NCBI GenBank assembly: GCA_022865365.1
Contig: JALHSW010000101.1
Location: 1 to 36,436, forward strand
Source of the DNA: Acidimicrobiia bacterium
GTDB taxonomy: Bacteria; Actinomycetota; Acidimicrobiia; IMCC26256; PALSA-555
DNA: 36,436 nucleotides
Reading direction: 5' to 3'
A model generated the notes under the pieces. The model did not search any database. It saw only the letters and a list, made by a program, of their open reading frames with translations, and was not told where the DNA came from. The translations under genes and the position numbers were made by a program. Shown piece by piece: positions 22,940 through 30,640 of this stretch. Position 1 is the stretch's first letter. The number at the start of each line of letters is the position of its first letter.

Positions 22940-23278
22940 ATGTCCGCATCGAGCCTCGCGACCATCCGCGCCCAGCTCCAGGAGGAGCGAGGCCGCCTTC
23001 GGGAGCGGCTCCACGAGCTGGGGCTCGGTGCCGACGACGCGCTCGACTTCGACGGTGGGTTCGCCGACTCGAGCCAGGTGACGGCCGAACGGGGCGAGAT
23101 GGAAGCCCTCGCCGGCACGCTCAACGACACGCTACGCGAGGTCGAGGACGCGCTCGCCAAGCTCGACGACGGCACCTACGGCCGCTGCGAGGCGTGCGAA
23201 GGGCCGATTCCCCAGGCGCGGCTCGAAGCCAAGCCGGCGGCGCGTCTCTGCATCGCCTGCGCTTCCAAGTCCCGCTGA
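22940..23278 (+). CDS. DksA/TraR-type C4 zinc-finger protein
   Basis: 112 aa. Residues ~5-78 are a helical coiled coil ('RAQLQEERGRLRERLHELGLG', 'LNDTLREVEDALAKLDDGTYGRC'); residues 83-107 are a C4 finger (Cys83, 86, 104, 107) with the family signature 'YGRCEACEGPIPQARLEAKPAARLCIAC'. DksA-like proteins enter the RNA polymerase secondary channel. In high-GC Gram-positives the homologs include RbpA-independent stress regulators, but their targets vary. The coiled-coil tip lacks an obvious DxxDxA motif, having 'DDALDFDGGFADSSQ', so an E. coli DksA-like ppGpp role is not assured. It has its own promoter box and is followed closely by the protease gene. Confidence 0.85.
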   Translation: MSASSLATIRAQLQEERGRLRERLHELGLGADDALDFDGGFADSSQVTAERGEMEALAGTLNDTLREVEDALAKLDDGTYGRCEACEGPIPQARLEAKPAARLCIACASKSR

Positions 23279-23282
23279 CGGC

Positions 23283-23930
23283 GTGCGCCTTCGCGAAGCC
23301 GTCGTTCTCTTCGGCTGCCTGGTCGTCGCGATCATCCTGCACGAGATCAGCCACGGAGTCGTCGCGCTCTGGTGTGGCGACGACACGGCGAAGCGGGCAG
23401 GGCGGCTCACCCTCAATCCCGTCCCGCACGTCGATCCGTTCGGGTCGCTGATCCTCCCGGCAATGGGCGCCCTCGCGGGCCTCCCGGTGATCGGCTACGC
23501 GAAGCCGGTGCCGGTGAACCCGCAGCTGCTGCGACGGCCGCGCCGCGACATGGTGCTGGTGAGCCTCGCCGGTCCGACGACCAACTTCCTGCTGATGGCG
23601 CTCGCCGCGCTCGCGGCGCGGTTCCTGGTCGCGCAAGGCCGAGGCCTCGGTGGCGCTCTCGACGCATCGACATCAGACCTCGTCGTCGAGATCGTGTTCT
23701 CTTTCGCGGTGGTCAACCTGCTCCTCGGCCTGTTCAACCTGCTCCCGATCCCACCACTCGACGGCTCCGCCCTCTTGGAGCGCGCGCTTCCGCAGGAGTG
23801 GCTGCCAACGTGGTATCGGTTCCGACCCTACGGGCTGGCGGTCATCTTCGCGCTCGTCTTCTTCACCGGCGTCGTGAGCACGCTCATCACGCCGTTCTAC
23901 GACGCGTTGTACAACTTCGTGGTGTCATGA
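23283..23930 (+). CDS. Site-2 protease family (M50) membrane metalloprotease
   Basis: 215 aa, about five membrane segments. 'ILHEISHGVVALWCGD' has the zinc-binding HExxH (His20, Glu21, His24). 'LNPVPHVDPFGSLILPA' and 'NLLLGLFNLLPIPPLDGSALL' (third zinc ligand Asp in the N-x-x-P-x-x-P-L-D-G motif) are the other M50 signatures. 'PVPVNPQLLRRPRRDMVLVSLAGPTTNFLLM' is typical of the compact M50B branch lacking a PDZ domain. It probably cleaves within the membrane, substrate unknown. The GTG at 23283 is 4 nt after the zinc-finger gene. The 3' end begins an ATGA ladder leading to the HD gene. Confidence 0.9.
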   Translation: MRLREAVVLFGCLVVAIILHEISHGVVALWCGDDTAKRAGRLTLNPVPHVDPFGSLILPAMGALAGLPVIGYAKPVPVNPQLLRRPRRDMVLVSLAGPTTNFLLMALAALAARFLVAQGRGLGGALDASTSDLVVEIVFSFAVVNLLLGLFNLLPIPPLDGSALLERALPQEWLPTWYRFRPYGLAVIFALVFFTGVVSTLITPFYDALYNFVVS

Positions 23931-23958
23931 GCTGCGCCCCATGAACTGCCTCCGATGA
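23927..23958 (+). repeat. 14 bp imperfect tandem repeat forming an ATGA ladder
   Basis: ATGA occurs at 23927, 23941 and 23955, each 14 nt apart, within an imperfect duplication ('atgagctgcgcccc', 'atgaactgcctccg', then 'atga'). The first overlaps the M50 stop, the last is the HD start. The two steps encode MSCAP* and MNCLR*, each ending on the next ATG. It suggests stepwise reinitiation or a relic duplication. Confidence 0.6.
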
Positions 23959-24488
23959 AACGGGCCCGGCATCTCACCCGCCGCTTCTTCGCAGCGTTGT
24001 GGCCGGGGCGCCCCGCAGCGAGCGACGATGCCTGGGTTCGCACCTTCGTGAACCCGGCGGAGTACGAGATCTGGGCGCGGATGGCGAACCACGACCGTCG
24101 ACACTCGATCGGGGTCGCACGTAGCGTCCAAGTCACGTTGTCGGGTACCGCGTACGCCGACCAGCCCGAGTGGCTCGAAGCGGCGCTCCTGCACGATGTG
24201 GGCAAGCTCGACTCGCGACTGGGGATCTTCGGGCGCGTTGGCGCCACCCTCGCGGGCTGGGCTGCAGGACATGACATGGCCGACGTTTGGTCGGGGAAGC
24301 GGGGGATCACCCGACGGGTGGGTCTGTACCTACGACACGGCGAACTCGGCGCGACGCGCATCCGCTTCGTCGGCGGGAGCGAGTCGGCCGCGCGTTGGGC
24401 AGCCGCCCACCATGAACCCGACACGTGGTCGGCGACGGGCATCCCGACGCCGGTGATCGAGGCACTCCACGCGGCCGACGACGATTGA
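23955..24488 (+). CDS. HD-domain protein (putative metal-dependent phosphohydrolase)
   Basis: 177 aa, cytosolic. An early His in 'ANHDRRHSIGVARSV' (~46-50) and the HD pair in 'LEAALLHDVGKLDSRLG' (His80-Asp81) fit the HD fold. 'YLRHGELGATRIRF' and 'AAAHHEPDTWSATGIPTPVIEALHAADD' supply later His/Asp positions, with the final Asp in the terminal 'AADDD'. Short single-domain HD proteins cleave nucleotides or other phosphoesters; the substrate cannot be told. ATG at 23955 is reached from the M50 gene through two 5-codon frames. It is the last plus-strand gene before convergent trpS. Confidence 0.78.
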   Translation: MKRARHLTRRFFAALWPGRPAASDDAWVRTFVNPAEYEIWARMANHDRRHSIGVARSVQVTLSGTAYADQPEWLEAALLHDVGKLDSRLGIFGRVGATLAGWAAGHDMADVWSGKRGITRRVGLYLRHGELGATRIRFVGGSESAARWAAAHHEPDTWSATGIPTPVIEALHAADDD

Positions 24489-24544
24489 CCCGACTTGCTA
24501 CGGGTCGGAGCGGGTCCGTCAGAAGAAGTACTCACCCGCCCCGC

Positions 24545-25534
24545 TCATGCGCGGGGAAGCAGGCCGACTGCGTCGCGGACTCTGGTGATGACCTTGGTCG
24601 CGATCGCCTCGGCCTTGTCCGCGCCGAGCGTGAGCAGCGCCGTCACCCGGCCCGGGTCGGCTTCGAGCTCCTCGTAGCGCGCCCGTAGTGGCCGGAGGAA
24701 CTCGACGACCGCTTCGGCGGTCGCGGCCTTGAGCGCGCCGTAGCCCTTGCCGGCGTGGTCGCGCTCCACGTCGGGGATCGCCTTTCCGGTCGCGGCGGCG
24801 AGGATCTGGAGCAGATTGGCGACACCGGGCTTCTGCTCGGGGTCGAAGCGAATGTCGGACTCCGAGTCGGTGACCGCGCTCGTCAGCCGTTTGGTGATCA
24901 CCCCGGGATCGTCGAGGAGGGCAATCGTCCCTTGGGGTGAGTTGGCCGACTTCGACATCTTCGCGGTCGGGTGCTGTAGGTCCATGACTCGCGCGCCGAA
25001 TGGCGGGATCGCGGCCTCGGGGACCACCAGGGTCTTGCCGAACCGATGGTTGAAGCGCAACGCGATGTCACGCGCGAGCTCGAGATGTTGGCGTTGGTCG
25101 TCACCCACGGGAACGCGGTCGGTGTCGTAGGCGAGGATGTCGGCAGCCATGAGGACCGGGTAGTCGAAGAGCCCTGCGCTCACGGACTCCTGCCCTCGGC
25201 CCTTCTCCTTGAACTGCGTCATCCGGCGCAATTCGCCGACGGTCGCAACGCAGTTGAGGATCCACGTGAGCTCGGTGTGCGCGGGGACGTGGCTCTGCAC
25301 GAACAGCGTGCAGCGGTCGGGGTCCAGGCCGGCTGCGAGCAGGATCGTCGCAGTACGCCGCGTCTGCTCGGCCAACTCGGCCGGGTCGTACGGGGACGTG
25401 ATCGCGTGGAGATCCACCACGCAGTAGATGGCGTCGTGGGTGTCCTGGTCGGCCACCCACTGGCGTACGGCCCCGAGGTAGTTGCCGAGGTGCATGTCGC
25501 CCGTGGGCTGGATGCCGCTGAACACCCGTGCCAT
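24545..25534 (-). CDS. trpS: Tryptophanyl-tRNA synthetase
   Basis: 329 aa from the ATG at 25534. It charges tRNA-Trp. Class Ic Rossmann signatures are seen: 'FSGIQPTGDMHLGNYLGAVRQW' with the HIGH-like HLGN (15-18), 'MAADILAYDTDRVPVGDDQRQHLELARDIA', and 'KMSKS' in 'PTAKMSKSANSPQGTIALLDD' (~190-196). The C-terminal helical part reads 'YEELEADPGRVTALLTLGADKAEAIA'. Full length for the bacterial enzyme. The open frame runs further upstream, but those residues lie antisense to scpA and are not family-like. It is convergent with the HD gene; no clear terminator lies between. Confidence 0.95.
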   Translation of the reverse strand: MARVFSGIQPTGDMHLGNYLGAVRQWVADQDTHDAIYCVVDLHAITSPYDPAELAEQTRRTATILLAAGLDPDRCTLFVQSHVPAHTELTWILNCVATVGELRRMTQFKEKGRGQESVSAGLFDYPVLMAADILAYDTDRVPVGDDQRQHLELARDIALRFNHRFGKTLVVPEAAIPPFGARVMDLQHPTAKMSKSANSPQGTIALLDDPGVITKRLTSAVTDSESDIRFDPEQKPGVANLLQILAAATGKAIPDVERDHAGKGYGALKAATAEAVVEFLRPLRARYEELEADPGRVTALLTLGADKAEAIATKVITRVRDAVGLLPRA

Positions 25535-25542
25535 GGGCCGAC

Positions 25543-25548
25543 ACGGTA
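25543..25548 (-). promoter_or_regulatory. -10 box TACCGT before trpS
   Basis: On the minus strand TACCGT is 8 nt before the trpS ATG. The divergent trpS-scpA gap is only 54 nt and holds both TANNNT boxes. Confidence 0.4.
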
Positions 25549-25577
25549 CTTGGCCGGGTTCGGGTGACCGCGGCCGA

Positions 25578-25583
25578 TATCCT
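25578..25583 (+). promoter_or_regulatory. -10 box TATCCT before scpA
   Basis: TATCCT lies 5 nt before the GTG at 25589 and 8 nt before the ATG at 25592. The spacing favours transcription beginning on or next to one of these, so the ATG may be the true start. Confidence 0.45.
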
Positions 25584-25588
25584 CGACC

Positions 25589-26407
25589 GTGATGGGCTAC
25601 GAGGTCTCCACCCCCGTCTTCGCGGGCCCGTTCGACCTGCTGCTGCACCTGATCCTCACGCAGGAGGTCGATCTCTGGGAGGTCTCGCTCGCGACGATCG
25701 TCGACGCCTACCTCGTCGAGCTGGAACGGCTCGGGGACCTCGACCTCGAGGTCGCGACCGAGTTCCTCCTGATCGCCGCGACGCTGGTCGAGCTGAAGAC
25801 CCGTCGACTTCTGCCGGGGCCGGCCGACCTCGAGCTCGACGAGGAGCTCCTCCGCTTCGAGGAACGGGATCTCCTGCTGGCGCGGCTCCTCGAGTGCAAG
25901 ACCTTCCAGGACGCGGCACGCTCGATCTCGACGCTCATGCGCCGCGCCGAGCGGAGCCTGCCCCGCCAAGCCGGCCCAGAGGAGCCCTTCCGCTCGCTCG
26001 TCCCGGACCCCCTCGAGCGGGTTCCCCCCCGAAAGCTGCGCGACGCGGCGCGACGCGCGCTCACGCCCCGGCTCGAGGAACAGGTTCGTACTGATCACAT
26101 CGCGCCGATCCGCGCGAGCGTCGCCGACGCGATCAGCCTGCTCCTTGATCGCGTCCCCGAGCGCGGAGCGATCTCGTTCCGCGAGCTCGCAGCCGATGCA
26201 GAGTCGCGCATCGACGTCATCGTGCGCTTCCTCGCCGTGCTCGAGCTGTTCAAGCAGGGCTTCGTCGAGCTCGACCAGGTGGAGAACTTCGGTGTGCTCG
26301 AGGTGCGTCGCGCCCTCGATGCCGACGCCGCACTCGACGCTGCGAGCATCGCCGACTGGGACGAAGCATCGGAGACCGCACTGAAGGGGGAGCGCGAGCA
26401 ACCGTGA
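25589..26407 (+). CDS. scpA: Segregation and condensation protein A
   Basis: 272 aa (271 if the ATG at 25592 is used). ScpA is the kleisin that bridges the Smc ATPase heads and binds ScpB, compacting and segregating chromosomes. The N-terminal Smc-neck-binding part has the signature 'FAGPFDLLLHLILTQEVDLWEVSLATIVDAYL' and 'ATEFLLIAATLVELKTRRLLPG'. The C-terminal winged helix is 'VPERGAISFRELAADAESRIDVIVRFLAVLELFKQGFVELDQVENFGVLEVRR'. Length is normal. The stop overlaps the scpB GTG by 4 nt, so the partners are made together. The M. tuberculosis parA-like gene (Rv1708) that precedes scpA is absent here. Confidence 0.95.
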   Translation: MMGYEVSTPVFAGPFDLLLHLILTQEVDLWEVSLATIVDAYLVELERLGDLDLEVATEFLLIAATLVELKTRRLLPGPADLELDEELLRFEERDLLLARLLECKTFQDAARSISTLMRRAERSLPRQAGPEEPFRSLVPDPLERVPPRKLRDAARRALTPRLEEQVRTDHIAPIRASVADAISLLLDRVPERGAISFRELAADAESRIDVIVRFLAVLELFKQGFVELDQVENFGVLEVRRALDADAALDAASIADWDEASETALKGEREQP

Positions 26408-27108
26408 CGATTTCCGATCCCGACGATGTCACCATCGACGGCGACCTCGCCGCTGCCGACGAGCTCGCCACGCCGGATCGCGACCATTCGGGTGACGAAG
26501 CCCGGCGCGCGATCGAGGCCGTCGTGCTTGCAGCGACAGAGCCGGTCGAACCTCAATTCCTGGCCGAGCTGGTCGAGCTTCCGATCGCTCGCGTCGAGGA
26601 GTTGTGCGCGGACCTCGTGCGTGAGTACGAGGAGACCGGGCGCGGGTTCGTGCTGGCTCGCGTCGCCGGCGGGTACCGGTTCCAGACCCACCCCGACCTC
26701 GCGCCGTACGTCGAACGGTTCGTTCTCGAGGGTCAGCACGTCCGATTGTCGGGCGCAGCGCTCGAGACGCTCGCGATCGTGGCCTACAAGCAGCCGATCG
26801 CGCGAGGACAGGTCTCCGCGATCCGCGGTGTCAACGTCGAGACCACGCTCCAGACGCTCGTCGCCCGGGGCTACGTCACCGAAGTCGGACGCGACCCGGG
26901 GCCGGGGTTGGCCGTGCTCTACGGAACCACGCTTGCGTTTCTCGAGCGTATCGGCCTCGACTCCATCGACGACCTCCCGCCACTCGGTGACTTCGTGCCC
27001 GACGCGAGCATCGTCGAGGCTCTCGAGCGCGGCTTGCGGATGCCCGACGACCCGCTCGCTGACCCTGAACCTGGCGACCGACCTGACGATGAGGGCGACG
27101 ACGCCTGA
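26404..27108 (+). CDS. scpB: Segregation and condensation protein B
   Basis: 234 aa. ScpB dimers bind the ScpA middle region. Two winged-helix domains: ~30-100 ('RAIEAVVLAATEPVEPQFLAELVELPIARVEELCADL') and ~105-185 with the hallmark 'RLSGAALETLAIVAYKQPIARGQVSAIRGVNVETTLQTLVARGYV'. Both ends are acidic and probably disordered. The GTG at 26404 overlaps the scpA stop, and the last 20 nt overlap the next gene in another frame, so all three are probably one translationally coupled unit. Confidence 0.95.
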   Translation: MTISDPDDVTIDGDLAAADELATPDRDHSGDEARRAIEAVVLAATEPVEPQFLAELVELPIARVEELCADLVREYEETGRGFVLARVAGGYRFQTHPDLAPYVERFVLEGQHVRLSGAALETLAIVAYKQPIARGQVSAIRGVNVETTLQTLVARGYVTEVGRDPGPGLAVLYGTTLAFLERIGLDSIDDLPPLGDFVPDASIVEALERGLRMPDDPLADPEPGDRPDDEGDDA

Positions 27109-27889
27109 CCGAGCGGACGCCCCGGCCCGCCCCGACGACGAGGGACGAGAGCGGATCCAGAAGGTCCTCGCGCGTGCGGGCTTCGGGTCGCGCCGCGCGT
27201 GCGAGCAGCTCATCGCCGCGGGTCGCGTCACGGTCGACGGCGCGCTCGCGCGTCTCGGCGATCGAGCCGACCCCGATGACCAGCGCCTGGCCGTCGACGG
27301 TGTGCCGGTCATCACGCGACCGGGCCTCGTGTACTACCTGTTGAACAAGCCGCCGCAGGTCGTGACCACAGCGCAGGACCCTCAGGGTCGGCCCACCGTG
27401 GTCGAGCTCGTTCCTGAAGAGCCCCGCGTCTTCCCGGTCGGCCGTCTCGACTTCGAGACGGAGGGCCTCCTGCTGCTGACCAACGACGGCGAGCTCGCAC
27501 AGCTCCTCACGCACCCGAGCCATGGTGTCGAGAAGACGTACCTCGCCGAGGTCACCGGCGCGGTCGAGCCGGGGGTCATCCGGGCACTTCGCAACGGTGT
27601 CGACCTCGACGACGGGCGCACCGCGCCGGCGCGCGTGCACGTCGTGCAGTCGGGCCCGGATCGCAGTGCCATCGAGCTGACCATCCACGAGGGCCGGAAC
27701 CGCCAGGTGCGGCGGATGTGCGCTGCGGTCGGACTCACGGTGCACCGACTCGTGCGAACACACCTCGGCTCGCTCCACGACTCGCGCCTCGCCCCGGGCA
27801 CGTGGCGCGCGCTCCGGCCCGCGGAGGTCCGCACGCTCTACAAGTTGGCTCTCGAAACGGCACCCGGGGACGCGCAACCCTCGCACTAA
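27089..27889 (+). CDS. rluB: RluB/RsuA-family rRNA pseudouridine synthase
   Basis: 266 aa from the ATG at 27089 inside scpB. Residues ~20-70 are an S4 RNA-binding domain ('RIQKVLARAGFGSRRACEQLIAAGRVTVDG'). The catalytic domain has 'VGRLDFETEGLLLLTNDGELAQLLTHPSHGVEKTYLAEV' with the catalytic Asp in G-R-L-D, and 'IHEGRNRQVRRMCAAVGLTVHRLVRTHLGSL', the family's conserved RNA-binding block. It isomerises a uridine in 23S rRNA (RluB type) or 16S rRNA (RsuA type). The scpA-scpB-synthase order is standard in Gram-positives, usually annotated rluB. The TAA stop is shared with the next gene's -10 box. Confidence 0.92.
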   Translation: MRATTPDRADAPARPDDEGRERIQKVLARAGFGSRRACEQLIAAGRVTVDGALARLGDRADPDDQRLAVDGVPVITRPGLVYYLLNKPPQVVTTAQDPQGRPTVVELVPEEPRVFPVGRLDFETEGLLLLTNDGELAQLLTHPSHGVEKTYLAEVTGAVEPGVIRALRNGVDLDDGRTAPARVHVVQSGPDRSAIELTIHEGRNRQVRRMCAAVGLTVHRLVRTHLGSLHDSRLAPGTWRALRPAEVRTLYKLALETAPGDAQPSH

Positions 27890-27892
27890 CCT
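27887..27892 (+). promoter_or_regulatory. -10 box TAACCT before aroH, overlapping the upstream stop codon
   Basis: TAACCT begins with the TAA stop of the pseudouridine synthase and ends 8 nt before the aroH GTG, giving the aromatic genes a promoter of their own with a near-zero leader. Confidence 0.45.
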
Positions 27893-27900
27893 CGATCGGC

Positions 27901-28263
27901 GTGAGGCTGCGGGCGCTACGGGGCGCCATCACGTGCGACGAGAACTCCAAGGCCGAGATCGTCACCAAGACCCAGCGGCTCGTCGAAGAGCTGCTCACGC
28001 GCAACGAAGTCGACCATGACGACCTCGTGAGCATCATCTTCACCGCGACCGACGATCTCACGGCGGAGTTCCCGGCCACGGCAGCCAGAGCCCTCGGCCT
28101 CGGCGACGTGCCGCTCCTGTGTGCGCGCGAGCTGGCAGTCGAACACGGACTCGCCCGCGTCGTACGCGTCCTCGTTCACTGCCACACCGAGCAGTCGCGC
28201 GCCGAGCTCCACCACGTCTACCTCGACGGCGCACGAGCACTGCGCGACGACCTGCCCGCGTGA
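27901..28263 (+). CDS. aroH: Chorismate mutase, AroH class
   Basis: 120 aa, the size of Bacillus-type monofunctional AroH, from the GTG at 27901. It converts chorismate to prephenate. The trimeric alpha/beta AroH pattern is clear: 'LRALRGAITCDENSKAEIVTKTQRLVEELLTRN' (active-site Arg7), 'LVSIIFTATDDLTAEFPATAARALG', 'VPLLCARELAV', and 'VRVLVHCHTEQSRAELHHVYLDGARALRDDL', carrying the conserved Glu, Arg and Tyr of the pocket. It feeds prephenate to TyrA, encoded next with a GTGA overlap. An AroQ-type protein is excluded by the fold pattern. Confidence 0.94.
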   Translation: MRLRALRGAITCDENSKAEIVTKTQRLVEELLTRNEVDHDDLVSIIFTATDDLTAEFPATAARALGLGDVPLLCARELAVEHGLARVVRVLVHCHTEQSRAELHHVYLDGARALRDDLPA

Positions 28264-29348
28264 GGCGCGTCGGCATCGTCGGTACCGGGCTGGTCGGAGG
28301 GTCGGTGGGCTTGGCGCTCCGGCGTTCGGGCGTCTCGGTCGCCGGGTTCGACCGTGACCCGGTGCACCTCCAACGGGCGGTCGAGATCGGAGCGATCGAT
28401 GAGGCCGTCGCGACCGGCGCCGAGACCACCACGGGCGCCGACGTGGTGCTCGTCGCGATCCCCGTCGGTCACATCGCCGATGTGGTGATCCAGGTGCTCG
28501 ACGCGGGCGCCAACGCGGTCACCGACGTCGGTTCGGTCAAGGCTCCGATCGTCGACGCGGTCGCAGCCGCCCGACCGGCGCTCGCGGAGCGATTCGTCGG
28601 CGGTCATCCGATGGCGGGATCGGAGCAGGAGGGGCTCGACGGCGCGGACGCTGATCTCTTCATCGGTACGACGTGGGTGTTGACGCCGACCGGTCACACC
28701 GACACCGCTGCGTTCACGAGCGTCCGCGCGCTCGTCGGGCTCGTCGGCCCGGAGGTGCTCGCGGTCAGTCCCGAGCATCACGACGCGCTGGTCGCCGTCG
28801 TCAGCCACGTACCGCAGCTCGCGGCGACGACGCTGATGGACGTGGCGGCAACCCGCGGCGAGGAGCACGCCACGCTCTTGCGACTTGCCGCAGGAGGCTT
28901 TCGCGACATGACGCGCATCGCGTCGGGTCATCCGGGGATCTGGCCCGACATCTGCGTCGCGAACCGCGACGCCATCGTCACGGCGCTCGACGCGTACCTC
29001 GCGGCACTCGAGCGCGTGCGCGGTCTCGTGACCGAGGGCGATCGCGACGGACTCCTACAGCTCCTCGAGCGCGCGCGCACTGCCCGACGGAGCCTTCCCC
29101 GCGGCATCGCGTCCGGCGAGCTGCTGGCTGAGCTCCGGGTCCCGATCCTCGATCGTCCCGGGTCCCTCGCCGAGGTCACGACTCTCGCCGGAGGGATGGG
29201 CGTCAACATCTCCGACGTCGAGATCGCGCACTCAGTCGAGGGCGGGGGCGGCGTGCTCGTGTTGGTGATCGCCGCGCGCGATGCTGACGCGTTCGTGGGC
29301 GCGCTCGCCGGGCTCGGCTACCACCCGGCGAGGACGGAGCTCCCGTGA
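28260..29348 (+). CDS. tyrA: Prephenate dehydrogenase with C-terminal ACT domain
   Basis: 362 aa from the GTG at 28260, overlapping the aroH stop. It oxidatively decarboxylates prephenate to 4-hydroxyphenylpyruvate on the way to tyrosine. The N-terminal NAD(P)-binding fold starts 'VGIVGTGLVGGSVGLALRRSG'. The catalytic region has 'VTDVGSVKAPIVDAV' and 'FVGGHPMAGSEQEGLDGADADLF', with the active-site His in GGHPMAG, then 'VVSHVPQLAATTLM' and 'GGFRDMTRIASGHPGIWPDI'. Residues ~285-362 ('LRVPILDRPGSLAEVTTLAGGMGVNISDVEI') are an ACT domain, likely for tyrosine feedback inhibition. The stop overlaps aroA by GTGA. Confidence 0.95.
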   Translation: MRRVGIVGTGLVGGSVGLALRRSGVSVAGFDRDPVHLQRAVEIGAIDEAVATGAETTTGADVVLVAIPVGHIADVVIQVLDAGANAVTDVGSVKAPIVDAVAAARPALAERFVGGHPMAGSEQEGLDGADADLFIGTTWVLTPTGHTDTAAFTSVRALVGLVGPEVLAVSPEHHDALVAVVSHVPQLAATTLMDVAATRGEEHATLLRLAAGGFRDMTRIASGHPGIWPDICVANRDAIVTALDAYLAALERVRGLVTEGDRDGLLQLLERARTARRSLPRGIASGELLAELRVPILDRPGSLAEVTTLAGGMGVNISDVEIAHSVEGGGGVLVLVIAARDADAFVGALAGLGYHPARTELP

Positions 29349-30640
29349 GCGCGCCCGAAGACCTCGTCATCACCGGCGGCGCGCCGATCCGGGGGCGCCT
29401 GCGCCTTCCCGGGTGCAAGGGGATCTCGCATCGGGCGCTCCTCTTCGGTGCCATCGCCGAGGGCGATTCGCGCGTTCGCGGGCTCGCATCCGGTCAGGAC
29501 GTCCGCAGCACTGCGAGAGCACTCGTGGCGCTCGGCGTGACGGTCCACGACATCGATGGCACGACGACCGTCGCCGGTCGGGGATTCGACGGTCTGGTCG
29601 AGCCCAGCACCGTGCTCGACTGCGGTAACTCGGCGACGACGATGCGCATGCTCACCGGGTTGCTTGCGGGGCGTCCTTTTCTCTCGGTCCTGACCGGTGA
29701 CGCCTCGCTGGTCGAGCGCCCCATGGCGCGCGTGGCAGCACCTTTGCGGACGATGGGCGCACGGATCGACGGGCGCCACGACGGCGAGCGCGCCCCACTC
29801 GTCGTGCGTGGAGGCGCGCTGACCGCCACCAGCATCCGCCTTCCGGCAGCGAGCGGTCAGGTGAAGACGGCGCTCGTCCTCGCCGCGCTCCAGGCGGCAG
29901 GCACGACCGAGATCGTCGAGCCGGCCCCGAGCCGCGACCACACGGAGCGCATGCTGGTTGCGAGCGGCGCCCCGATCCAGCGGATCGACGACCGGAGCTT
30001 GCGGGTCACTGGGGGTGCTCCGACTCCGTTCGATCTCGACGTGCCAGGAGATCCGTCGTCGGCAGCGTTCTTCGTCGTCGCGGCCGTGATCACGCCGGGC
30101 TCCGAGCTCCTCCTCGAGGACGTGCTGCTCAATCCCGGGCGGATCGAGTTCGTCGAGGTGCTCCAACGGATGGGCGCACACATCGAGCTGCACCAGCGCG
30201 ACACCCGGCTCGGTGAACCGGTCGGCGACATCGCCGTCACGTCCGGACCGCTCGGCGCGACCGTGGTCGACTGTCACGAGGCCATCATCGACGAGGTCCC
30301 GGCCCTCGCAGTTGCCGCCGCGTTCGCCGACGGCGTCACCGAGTTCCGGGAAGCGGCCGAGATGCGGGTGAAGGAGACCGACCGCATCGCCACGCTCGAG
30401 CAGGAGCTGTCGAAGCTCGGTGTGGGCGTGGAGGCCCGGCCCGACGCCATGACCGTCCGCGGGGGCGCGCCCCGCCGCGCCACGTTCGACAGTCACGGTG
30501 ATCACCGGATCGCGCGCGCCGCAGCAGTCGCGGCGAGCGCGTTCGACGGGGAGTCCCGCATCATCGGGTGGCGCGCCGCCGCCGTCTCGTACCCTGCGTT
30601 CGCCGACGATCTCGCCCGGCTCACCGGGAGTGGTACATGA
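29345..30640 (+). CDS. aroA: 3-phosphoshikimate 1-carboxyvinyltransferase (EPSP synthase)
   Basis: 431 aa. It makes EPSP from shikimate-3-phosphate and PEP. Motifs are 'LPGCKGISHRALLFGAIAEG' (21-40, active-site Lys25, Ser28, Arg30), 'LDCGNSATTMRMLTGLLAG', 'LTGDASLVERPMARVAAPLRTMGA', 'GDPSSAAFFVVAAVI', 'RVKETDRIATLEQEL' and 'HGDHRIARAAAVAA'. Residue Ala97 in 'GNSATTMR' sits where glyphosate-sensitive enzymes have Gly (E. coli Gly96). Ala there is also found in class II enzymes, so reduced glyphosate sensitivity is possible. 'PGCKG' replaces the commoner PGDKS or PGSKT. The GTG overlaps tyrA and the TGA overlaps cmk. Confidence 0.95.
   Translation: MSAPEDLVITGGAPIRGRLRLPGCKGISHRALLFGAIAEGDSRVRGLASGQDVRSTARALVALGVTVHDIDGTTTVAGRGFDGLVEPSTVLDCGNSATTMRMLTGLLAGRPFLSVLTGDASLVERPMARVAAPLRTMGARIDGRHDGERAPLVVRGGALTATSIRLPAASGQVKTALVLAALQAAGTTEIVEPAPSRDHTERMLVASGAPIQRIDDRSLRVTGGAPTPFDLDVPGDPSSAAFFVVAAVITPGSELLLEDVLLNPGRIEFVEVLQRMGAHIELHQRDTRLGEPVGDIAVTSGPLGATVVDCHEAIIDEVPALAVAAAFADGVTEFREAAEMRVKETDRIATLEQELSKLGVGVEARPDAMTVRGGAPRRATFDSHGDHRIARAAAVAASAFDGESRIIGWRAAAVSYPAFADDLARLTGSGT

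Noticed and set aside
25535..26401. N-terminal extension of trpS by 289 residues
   Set aside because: The extra sequence is antisense to scpA and unlike any TrpRS; 'MARVFSGIQPTGDMHLG' at 25534 is the family N-terminus.
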